Shown here: positions 1 through 11,500 of the stretch, one piece after another
Layout of the letters: each line of letters starts with the position of its first letter
Position numbering within the stretch: the first letter of the stretch is position 1
Assembly (NCBI RefSeq): GCF_001949145.1
Contig: NW_019091382.1
Location: 592,012 to 656,011, forward strand
DNA from: Acanthaster planci
Taxonomy: Eukaryota; Echinodermata; Asteroidea; Valvatida; Acanthasteridae
Direction of reading: 5' to 3'
DNA: 64,000 nt
Made by a program: the position numbers and the translations under genes
Notes under the pieces: generated by a model
Databases searched by the model: none
What the model saw: the letters and a program-made list of their open reading frames with translations, nothing else
What the model was told of the DNA's origin: nothing

Positions 1-2422
1 TGAGCACGCCACAACCCGTTATTCATGCGTGTTATTGCGGAGGCCATAACTGAATTTGAACCAGAGCGTGATGTGTACTCTAAACTAAAAATCAGTACCT
101 ACATGTATTTTAAAATGTCAAACGGACAGGTACCGGGTACAATTTGTTCCATCCACTTTTGACTTCAAATGGGAATAACAACCTCTATAAGAACACAAAG
201 TGCTCATGCCTGTTCACAAGTACAAAAAGTTTCTGGGTGCTGGATCACTTGCAGAAATTTATGACCATTGGGTATTAAGTAGCTAAGCTGATTGGGTAAG
301 CTAATTTGACTGGCCTCATTTACTGGGTTTTGTGTCATGTGTACAACGTACATGTTGTCTGTACATGAATGTTTTAACCTGTGTGCTTAGTACAGTAGTG
401 GTCCATGTATACACATGGTAGTGTGTCAACCCAGTAGGATGGCATTGTGACCAGAAAATAGAATGGAACAGGTCAACATTTACAAGTCAATTAAGGGGCC
501 AATTTCACGGAGCTGCTTAAGTGCAAAATACCTTGCTTAAAAAACAAAGGTTACCAGCTTAAAATCTATGTGATTGTCGTGTTAACCAAACGACAGGTGA
601 ATACCATTCCAAAACAATATACATCACATGGAGTCTCAGCTGGTAACCTGATTTGTCGGGCAAGGTTGTTTTTTTCTTGCTTACATGTAACCAAATTTTG
701 TGCTTGAGCGGCTCTATGAAATTGGCCCCCAGGTTACGATGTGTCTCCAAGAGTTTAACTCCCGCAAGCTTTTGTGTTGTAAACTCACATGTAACTAGAT
801 ATTCCTCCCTCGCATTTCTCCTGTCTCTAACACAACTCACCATCCATCTGTCGACCCATCTGTCACTGTGTTTCTCACCCCATCCGGCAACCTGCACCTC
901 TGCATTGTAGTCGTATCTAGATTGGGTGAGTCGTAGTGTGGAAAAAAATGCCCCAACATAGTGAAAACAGTAGTTCTTTGTAGAGAATCGTGCCTGATTG
1001 ATTTAGGGCATTTCAAATGTAGTGTGCCACCAAGGGTTTGCCACAGGGACACCATAATAATTGAGAGTTCTTATGATGAAATGAAGAAATTTTCACATCA
1101 AGTTCTCAATGTACTGGTTAAGGCCATTACTACAGTCTCCCCTCCCCCAAGGCCCGTAAACATTCCTACTGTAAAAAGCCATCTGGGCTCCCAGGGGAGG
1201 AAACAGCTCCGCCCTCACAGGTACCCATTTATACTCCTGGACCTCACAGTTGATGTCTTGCATAATGTACATGTACATGTATGTCATCTTTGAGTTCATC
1301 ATCTGTCCATCATTCCTAACATACATACATGTACATGTAAATTGCCTGACTCCCTATATGTAGACAGGTTCATGTAAAGGCATACTGAAGGCTTACAAAT
1401 GAATCGCCCTTGCTCATGCAAAGAGACTTCTAACTTCAATCCCTGGCACCCAAAAAAAAAAACAAGTTTCTAGTTTTACATAATCCGTCAGTGTTGGGCT
1501 TCAGCACAGACAGCCACAAGGCCATGACCAGTTTTGCACCACGTGTTCTTTCATCGGGCCAGTCGCAAGTGACTGGGTGAAAAATTACACACATGTCTGT
1601 GGGAAGTACGGGCAGTGGCTAGCCTGCACCATTCACAGGCTTCTGTGTTTTTGCTCGGCAAGTCACTTGGACCCAGCCTAAGGTTACTGGTACATGTAGA
1701 TGTACATGTACGTCTGAATCCGTTGTCCAGAGCTAGATCCAGGTCTACGCGTTGTTGGAAATAGGCGAGGACGCAATGACACTGGACCAAGCCATAGCTC
1801 TAGAAGCCTGTTTTGGACACGGCCTACATCTCTCCCAGCACCCTTCCCATAGTGTTTTGCAAACAAAATGGCCTCCCTTTTGGTAGTCGCTTAGTGGCAC
1901 AGTACATTGCCGTGGTTCATGTAGGAACGGTGCGGTACTTGAGGTTGTTCATATCTTGAATAAGCATTGCTAGCTATAGACTGTCTCAGGAGCCATGCTT
2001 AATGCTGCAATTTGCCTTCGCTGTCACAACTTTAAAATTCACGCAAACCCCACCAAAGCGATCCATAGTCACATCATGTTTGGTTTCATTTTGCCACTAG
2101 GGTGTGTACCATAGATACGAGAAAGGCAACCATTTGTGACATTCTCAAAATCATTTATTTCATGGTTAATTTTCAAATGTTTGAGTTAATGGTTTGAATG
2201 AATAGTCAGCCAAGAAATAGCGCAGAGTTTTGACTGTTTGCTGTTCCTTCCTAAAGTTTGATATGATCTCACTAGATGCATTTAGATTCCCTTCATATTT
2301 TTGTGACTTCAGAACTAATTAAAATCTTAGTTAGATTTACAATAATCACCTGTATACATTGCTTTGCTTCAAAGCTGCCGTTTCCAAAACTTTAAAGTTT
2401 TCATGCTGTTGGTTTTGTGCAG
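1..2422 (+). other. ARHGEF10: Probable upstream ARHGEF10-like intron, no feature recognised
   Basis: Sequence before the first visible acceptor (2413-2422). It contains several TACATGTA/ACATGTACATGTA words (near 101, 672, 1266, 1324, 1690) and no exon I can tie to the protein. The first exons must lie further left. Confidence 0.65.
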
Positions 2423-2525
2423 GTGAAAGAGTTCAAAGGTCGCAGTAACCTGGACAAGGTGAGGAACTTCTTGTTTGGACGCCATGCGGGGCCCAAGGAG
2501 GAGGAGAAAGAAGATATGGATGAAG
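2423..2525 (+). CDS. ARHGEF10: ARHGEF10-like, first visible exon (linker before DH domain)
   Basis: The acceptor is ttttgtgcag and the donor is GAAG|gtactc. It encodes a basic then acidic linker ([17 protein letters not shown], then an E/K-rich end) and finishes in phase 1, which fits the next exon. Support is the open frame, the splice sites and phase continuity, not a recognised domain. Confidence 0.75.
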
Positions 2526-5500
2526 GTACTCCACCCCAGCCCTGACCCAGACCGACCTGACCCGAATCAACCCGATCCCAGCTTGTTCTGGCCTGGCCGA
2601 ACCCAACCTCACCCAACCTCACCTAACTCCCCAACCCATCTCAGCCTAGACTGGTCCTAAGCCTAGACTGGCTCTAAGCCCACTACAAACCCACTTAGCC
2701 CAAATGTACCCATTCTAGCCCATCACAACCCCACCCAACAGAGTAACAGCAACCCATTGGTATTCCTGAAGCTTGGTTGTTCATGTACAGTACCTTACCT
2801 CACACTCTGACTTTACCGACATTTGAAATCCTTAATAAGGTAAATTGCAACTCTCGCTTGAATTGAAAACAGGAATCTAAGTTAACCTATAATTGTCGTG
2901 ACTTTATTGCTTTTTGATGAAGGGGTTATCGTCGGAAGTCTGAAAATCGTTCTTTAATTGTGATGCTGAGGACTGGGAAACTTGTCACTAAGACTGACTT
3001 GGAAGTGGATTTTGGTTTTTGTATTTGTGTCTTTCTTTTCTGCAGATAAGGACGACATCCACTACATCGACGTCAAACTGTCGCAGATTAAGCACCCTCC
3101 ACCGGCCCTGCCTCCCCAGCCCCAGGGCCTGACTACGGAACAGGTTGTCCGTCGTCACGTGGTGCAGTCCATAATCGACAGCGAGAAATCCTACATGGTT
3201 TCCCTGCAGCGACTCATTCAGGTACATTTAGCTTCCGCACCCTCGATTAAGTAGAGAGCCGGCGTAATGGACATTTTACCCTCAAAGTGCAGATCTCGTT
3301 CGTGAATGGAAGCAGGGGTTTAGAGACCAGTTTACAGGAAATGAAGGTGTAAAGGTATTTAACCAATGCGGCATTTGTTTTCCAAGAATTGTGGCCAGCT
3401 AAGGCGCTTTTTTTGTTTTTTCAACCAGCCTCAACTGTTCTAGGGATCTGTTAGTGGGCATGCATTCAATTTCTGATGCAAGTCATGTTTGAATCACCAA
3501 GATTGCAACTCGATGGAAAATCAAGTAGATACTTGAGTACTCTCTGGCCGTACGGTGTAATTGTTTACACTTAAGGCCGTCATGAACTGCCCCACTTATT
3601 GTCCAATCCTGTCCAATTGGAACAGCGCCCCCAGGTGTCCAATTATGTAAAGCTCCCCCCCCTCCCTCCCTTCTCAGTCTCAGGGCAGGTGACAATCTCT
3701 GTTGAGGTCCATGTACAATGTTTGTGGCCACCACGTCCCCTCTTACCGCTCAGATTGGTCACGTGATGCCAGTGGCTCCCGAAAATGACCATACCTCTCT
3801 TTCCCTTTTTTTTCACTTTCCTAGGCCTACGAGAAACCCCTCCTGGACAGCATCCCGCCCCTCTTGGAGAAGGAGAAGGTCCGTATGATCTTCTATCGTG
3901 TTCGGGGGATCTACCAGTGTCATCTCATGTTCCAGATTGCTCTGTCCAGCCGCGTCAAGAACTGGGACTCATCAGACACCATTGGAGATGTTTTTGTTGC
4001 CTCGGTTAGTCAGGACCTATATTGCAGAAACTCAGCCGGAAAATCATTCTTAGCAGATAAATTTGCCAAGCAGAAACTAGCAGAGTGGTGCCCATATGCA
4101 GTGTACATACCGTGTCTGTTTGACTGGTAACCCGTTTGTGCTAATCAAATTCTCTTCCGTGCTTTGAAAAACATTTGATGTTACCAGCCCCATGAAATTA
4201 GTTCCAGGTTTAGTTTAGTGGCTCTGCTTACATGTACAATGGAAAATCTGGACAAACCGCAGCAGAGAATTCTGCATTCAGACTTTGCTTATTTTGTTGT
4301 TTAGCCTGAAAATTAGCAGTAAGATAAAAATTTGTCTTAAACTTGAGAGACGAAAAAAAGCCTGTTTTTGGGCTTTGAATCTGCTGTCATGTGAGGTTGA
4401 TATGATCATTTTTCAACTGCCAGGGGATATCACAGTGCTTCACAGATGTGTGACATTCATTGGTTGTGAACAAGCGTGAAGTGAAAGCNNNNNNNNNNNN
4501 NNNNNNNNNNNNNNNNNNNNNNNNNNNNNNNNNNNNNNNNNNNNNNNNNNNNNNNNNNNNNNNNNNNNNNNNNNNNNNNNNNNNNNNNNNNNNNNNNNNN
4601 NNNNNNNNNNNNNNNNNNNNNNNNNNNNNNNNNNNNNNNNNNNNNNNNNNNNNNNNNNNNNNNNNNNNNNNNNNNNNNNNNNNNNNNNNNNNNNNNNNNN
4701 NNNNNNNNNNNNNNNNNNNNNNNNNNNNNNNNNNNNNNNNNNNNNNNNNNNNNNNNNNNNNNNNNNNNNNNNNNNNNNNNNNNNNNNNNNNNNNNNNNNN
4801 NNNNNNNNNNNNNNNNNNNNNNNNNNNNNNNNNNNNNNNNNNNNNNNNNNNNNNNNNNNNNNNNNNNNNNNNNNNNNNNNNNNNNNNNNNNNNNNNNNNN
4901 NNNNNNNNNNNNNNNNNNNNNNNNNNNNNNNNNNNNNNNNNNNNNNNNNNNNNNNNNNNNNNNNNNNNNNNNNNNNNNNNNNNNNNNNNNNNNNNNNNNN
5001 NNNNNNNNNNNNNNNNNNNNNNNNNNNNNNNNNNNNNNNNNNNNNNNNNNNNNNNNNNNNNNNNNNNNNNNNNNNNNNNNNNNNNNNNNNNNNNNNNNNN
5101 NNNNNNNNNNNNNNNNNNNNNNNNNNNNNNNNNNNNNNNNNNNNNNNNNNNNNNNNNNNNNNNNNNNNNNNNNNNNNTCCCTGTTTTTGCTTTCTATGCC
5201 CAATATCTAGAGCGTCTGTCTGTTCAAAAGATGTAACAAATCTTGCTTCACCGTGTCACCAGTCCATCTTCGTTTTTCTTTATACCTAACTGTCCAGTTC
5301 TCCAAGGCCATGGTGTTGGATGTATACAGTGCCTACGTCAACAACTTCACAAATGCAATGGAAGTGGCCAAGAGAGCGGCTGCGCAGAAGCCGGCGTTTA
5401 GAAACTTCATCGAGGTGAGAAAAAAAATCAAAGTGTACAGGGTTGGCGTTTAACTGTAAAAGGATATATTTCACTGTCTTGTGAGAAGTTGCTTCGTCAC

Positions 5501-8500
5501 GGTTTATTTTGTTACACGTGCGTATTAATTGGTGTGGACTGTGTGCCATTGAATCAATGTTGAAAAGCCTGATATGTAGTATGGCTTTTTTCCACATCCA
5601 AGGGCCATATGGCACCAGTGGTAAACTTGCATCCTCGTAAGGTGAAAAAAACACATCACACAGTTCGTCAGTTAGCAAAGGAAAAGCTTTCCAAAGTTTA
5701 CTCTGTAAGAAATGAACAAAGTCATCGCAGGGTAACATTTTATTTTGGCAAGTTCCTTTCAGACGTGAGATAAAAGGGTTTGTAACACTCTGTCAGATGG
5801 ACCTGACGAATAGGGTGCAAAAAATATGATGTGACGTGAGCATTAGTATCAGTGAACATGTTTGCTTGGTACACTTTGGCGAGATGCAGCCAAAGGCGGA
5901 TCCAGGGGGCGGGGACAGGGGCCATCAGGAGCTGATAATTTTTTTAAATGAAATATGATTTTGGTCTTTTTCACTTCCCTCCTGTCCACAGCAGGTAAAA
6001 GGCTCTGAAATGTAGCTTCACCCCTCAGAAAGACCTAAAATAATTCATGATAAATTGCCAAAATTTTGCTACAGCCGCCAAACAAATTTGACCCCCCAAA
6101 AGACTTGTTTCTGGATCCGCCCTTGGTCACAGTACCCTAATGGTTGAAGAGCAATGTAACATGTGCGTACCACCCAAGTGCGAGCGTGGTGTCACTTCAG
6201 TGATGGCTCTTAGTGTCTGTTTGTTAGATTAGTTTATACAGGGTTTTCCTAGCCTGATTTTAGGTTTCCCTTGTAATTTTTTTGTATGCAGACTCGACAA
6301 ACGAGCAGCATTGATCGTCTCAGCCTCTATGCACTCATGCTGAAACCCATTCAGCGCTTCCCACAATTCATCTGTCTTCTCCAGGTAGGGGATTGGTTGC
6401 AGTAAATCATATTGGCCCGCTCCATTGGTCGCTGGCTTGATGGAATGATTAGTTTATCTTTTTACTGGCTTAAAGGCCTCCTGGCCGGCCAGCAAACTGG
6501 TTGGTAGGCCAGTGTTTACAGCGTTTAATTGCAATTAATTACAGTTGATTGATTACAGTTACAGTGTTTGACTAGGCGTTGGCTCCTTGGGTGTCTAGTT
6601 CATGGCTGGTTTGGGGGCTTGCTTACAGACCAACAAGTGGTAGGCTGGTTGGTCAGGTGGCTGGTTGCTTGGCTTGTTGGCTGGCCAACTCCCTGTTGTA
6701 ACACTGGCTTGGTGGTTGACTGGCAGGCCCAGCAGTCAGCTGGCTGGCCCACCTGGCTGGTTGAACTGGCTGGCTTTCCCTGCTGGCTGGCTGAATGGCA
6801 GTTGGCCGACTGGCCCATTTGTTGGCTGGTTGAACTGGCTAGCTTTCCCTGCTGGTTGGTTGAATGGGCGGCTGACTGGCCCATTTGTTGGCTGGTTGAA
6901 CTGGCTGGCTTTCCCTGCTGGCTGGTTGAATGGCAGTTGGCTGACTGGCCCATTTGTTGGCTGGCTAAACTGGCTAGCCTCCCCTACTTGCTCACTAGCT
7001 GGCTGGCTGGCTAATTAGGACTTTGCTGGTGGACAGGCGGTCTGGCCAGCTCTCCTGAAGCTGGCTTGCTACTTGGCTGATTGTTTGACTGGCTGGCTAG
7101 CACACAACTTACCTTTCTTTGGCTCCATGTATGTTTCCCTAGGATCTCCTCAAGCGCACGCCAGCAGGCCATAGCGACCGTATGCCTCTTCAGCTAGCCC
7201 TGACCAAGCTTGAGACTCTGGCGAGTGTGCTGAATGAGAGGAAACGCCAGAGCGAGCAACGCTACGCCGTCAAGCAACTCATGAAGTGTCTCAATGTCAA
7301 AATCTCCACCAAGGTCAGCCATCATTATCCAGAACGAACTTTTCTATTTGTGGCCAATAAATGAAAACACTGAATTCAGGTTAGTCCAACATGTAACTCC
7401 ATAAACATGTTGCCAGAAAACTTCCAGAATTCTCCAAAAATCCCCCACTGTGTTGGGAAACCAATGGCATATGGCATATTGTGTGGCTTCATACATGTGG
7501 TGCCAAAGTACATGTCAGAGTTTTTGTAAAATGCAACCAAATCACTGAAGCATTCCGAGATGCACTGAGCCGATCGTTATTGCCTGACAAGGAGTAGCAC
7601 CACTCGTCAAGATGGCTGTGACCAATCCCTGCTAAAAACGTGCGAGCCGGTTGCTATAGCAACAAGCCGGCGACCTCTTAAGTGATGTCAAGGCTGTGAC
7701 AACAAAATAATGACATCTCCAAAGTACACAATGGGCACATGTAGCAAGAACATCTCATGATAACATGTTTTTGTATTCATTTCTAGTTTAAAAATGACAG
7801 AAGTCGCTGGCTCATCAGACAAGACGATATGCTACAGACAGTGAGTCCTTTGATTAACTTTTTTATAAATACAATGACAGAAATGATTATTGAAACTAAA
7901 AGAATATTTACGTTTGAATATTTCCATATCCGACGTACATTGTAGACTTGGGTTCCTAAGCACTGTGCGCCTATTGCTTCAGAGAATATGAGGGGAAACT
8001 TTATGAGGTTGTTGGGTTAGATGTCGAGGCATTACCTTTGGCTCATTAAGCTTTCCAGTGTCAATTTGCTAGTTCCTAACAGACCTCTGTACTGATGACG
8101 CTATACTTTATGTGTGTGCTTTCCTGTGGTGCTTAGAGGACTGTGGGCCCCCACTGGCTCCATAGGAAAGCGCATATTGTGACGTCATCAGTACAGAGGC
8201 CTATTTCAACTCTGATATAGAGGACTTGCAGTCACTTGCTTTTTGACGGTCGGCGTTTAATGTACACAGATGTACGCGGAAACCTGTGTGCCTTCAAAGT
8301 CTCTCAACATTCTGGCGTACATAAAAATGCCAATAGAAATACGCGGATTCAAAAATGCACGTGCCTCCTCAGACGTGGTACACTTCCTGAAATGTCTTTG
8401 CCCGTCATCTTATGTCACATAAAAACCTCCATTGAAACTCTTTTTCTCTGCATAAACTGCAACTTTGCCATGCAGAATCTTTGCCGTATTGTCGCTCAGT

Positions 8501-11500
8501 CAGTGTCGGTATTTGTCTTTGCCATTTTTGACCTGAACATTCTAACCTCTGTCTATATATCTCTCTTTACTTCGATGGCCGGTCCCAATTTTAGACTGAA
8601 GTGAGTATCAAGAGACTTATTTCCTGTCCCGACTTCCACCTGCTCGAAGTTGAGTCAATCGATCTGAGCTCTTCGGTCTTTGCATTGTTGCAAATAGTCG
8701 AGGGAATCCCTTGAGGTTACAAAATTTAAGAACACTTTTGAAAGTTTTTTCTCACATCTTGTAGAAATTCCAGACTTTATAAGGTTATCCCCTTTCACTC
8801 TTGGAAATCTGAAATGTTCTTAAAAATTCTGTCTTAAATATTGGGACAGTCATAGAAATTCATCTTATGCTGGAATTCTGTCTTTGTCATAGAAGTCCTG
8901 TAATCATGATGGAAGACTTGTACCTTTTAATGGTGGATAAGTTACTGAAATTACACCTGCAAAGGGAATCCAAGCTCGTAATATCATTGCAACTTGCAAT
9001 TTCCCTCCCCTGGAACCTCGGTGGTGTTGACTTAACTTCTTGCCAGAAGATTGATGCATGCCCATTCACCTAACCCCTCCCTTGTTGGTGTCCGTGTTTA
9101 TGGTAATGATGTTTAACACTCAAGATCTCGGGAAGAAACATGTTGGAGTAACCAGTCCTTCAATTGTTTCCTGTACTGCCAGACACCCCCCAAATTCTCT
9201 TCCAACATTCAAAAGCTGTGGTACAAGTATCCCTCATGCTGTACCTCGTGGAATTACCACACCAAAGTTTTAAAATATTCTGCATACTTTTCAAAGCAAA
9301 CTACAGCATGCATAATGTCTACGTGTACACCAGATTCACATGTATATGGCTAATTCCAGAAATTAGGGTGGCATTTTGTGTCCCCGTGACATCTGACCTT
9401 TGATATTTGACATGGAAATATCACCGGAATTTGTTTTAAACTATCACTATTTGTTTGGCAGGTACTTTGCCTTAATTCATCACTCTTGGAAATTAGAAAA
9501 TGCGTGCTCAACTTACAAAATCATGTGTCAGATGTGACAGGGACACGACAAAAATGGACCCCCTTATTTCTGGAATTCCCCATATTTAGTTTGATTTCAT
9601 CCACTTCTGGGATTCTAAGTACATGTCCATGCAGTTACTGCTCAATGCCCATTGGAAATCTGAGCATTTAGGGATACAGTTGAAGACTCATACTTTCACA
9701 GCAAAGTCACATGATCTCTCAAAACCCGAAAGTCTACTAAGACAAATCCAGGCACGTTCATGGCCAAAACGGTGGGCCCGCAACTGTACAAAAAAACCAA
9801 GTGGTTCTGATTTATGATTTTTTTTTGGAATAACTCGCAGAGCTTGCTCCCTTGCCGGGGGCCTTCTTAGTTTTTCCTGTGATTTTGTGCCTGGATTTGA
9901 CAAAAATAACAGACGTATCCAGCAAACAGAATTAGACGCCATTTCTGCAGTGGTATTGCCCTCATGCGCATGACAGACGCATTAAATTCAGACGCTAGCG
10001 TTAAATTCCTGTTTGACTGGTATGATACCACATCTTGTCAAATGACACAAGTTTCTCAAGAATGCCATCGACGTGCATGAATGTGTGATGCTCACTGCAG
10101 TAATCGCATCTCCTCAAATTAAGTCCATATTCATGCATGTGTGGACTACTTGAGTCAGCGTACGGTGTAACTCACTCGGAGTAACTCACGAGTGCTCCAA
10201 CTCCTTGTGTGAGATTAGTCCTTATTGGTGCTGTTGTAATGGAGTGCCTTTTGATTTAACCCCCCTTCTTTAAGTGTGAGTATACCTGGTGTGGTTGTAC
10301 AGTAACCCCATGGTGAACTGTGTCACTGGCATCTGAAGTAGTCTTTCACTCCAGCCGTTACCCTTGTCGCCAGGTGATGTGTGGATTGTTCTGTGTTGCA
10401 ATGCATGTTTCAACTGCACCTTCTTGTTTTATACAAAGACGGAAATCAGACCAAAGGAACCCTGTGAAAGAACAAGGCAGTTATGCACAAATTCCACGTT
10501 AAATTTCAGTTAGCAGAGCATGTTGGGTTATTTTTGTTTGGCCCGTGGCAACTTCTGCACGCTTGTGGACCTTCCGATTTTTATTATCATTTTAGCATTA
10601 GCACACACACACCAGTGTGTATTTGCCTGCAACTGGGGACCCCCTATTGTTCCTCTTTTGTTTGTACTTTAACTTTTTTAGAAGGCCACCCATATGTTTT
10701 GTACACAGTTGTCAATCGGGGACCCTCTGTCAATCGGGGACCTTATTGTCCTTTATTGTTCAGGGTCCCCAATTGAATGCAGAAACAAACTCACACACAC
10801 CTGTCTGGGGCATTTCTGATTGCAAAAAATCAAGATAGATGAACTGTTTTAGTAATCTTTGAATTTTGCCTGCCACACCCTGCTTGGAAATCAGTGTGGG
10901 GAGTTATGCACCGTCCACATGGCCCCCATTAATGCCACCGTTTAACATAACATTGATGTACATGAAGCATGCACGGAACAAATCCCGTTTACATTATGCA
11001 CAAACTCTCAGGAACGTGTGTATCCATTTGCATGGCCAGGATCCCTCTGGGGCTTCACCTCAACAACTTCCCTAATCTCCCCCCCCCATCCACCTGTTCT
11101 CTTCCCTACTCATTATGTAACTCCAGCGGGGTGCTACTACTTTCTTTGAAACTGCACATAATTTTCCGGTTGTTCATTGATTTGCATGACGGGTCCACCT
11201 CGACCACCAGCCCAGTCCCTTCCGTCCACAGTTCACTTGTTCCCTACGCTGTTAGTGCTGCAAGCCCAGACTGGTTCTACAGCCTCGGTGGCCTTTGGAG
11301 CTGCGTATAGTTTTCTCGTTGGTTTGCATGACGGTTGCACGGCTTGGCACATTGACCTTTGCACATCCTAAAATCTCACTGTCGTTGCTTTCTTATGTTG
11401 CTTGTTTTTTTTACCTTCAGACTTACGACAGTCAGGGGGAAATCATCAAATGCAAGGAGCGACGTCTCTTCATGCTCAACGACCTTCTCATCTGCACAAC

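Larger units (their letters stand above)
7841..11420 (+). other. ARHGEF10: Largest ARHGEF10-like intron (3.58 kb), non-coding
   Basis: It lies between ACA|gtgagt and ttaccttcag|ACT. Protein continuity ([14 protein letters not shown]) shows nothing coding is missing. It holds two inverted-repeat elements (8084-8199 and 9352-9579); the remainder is AT-rich with no feature I can support. Confidence 0.85.

Noticed and set aside
4460-5236. Open frames of about 250 codons on both strands
   Set aside because: They consist almost entirely of undetermined bases in the assembly gap.
6568-7018. Trp/Leu-rich and Gln/Ser-rich frames on opposite strands
   Set aside because: Generated by the TGGC-rich tandem tract lying in an intron of the ARHGEF10-like gene.
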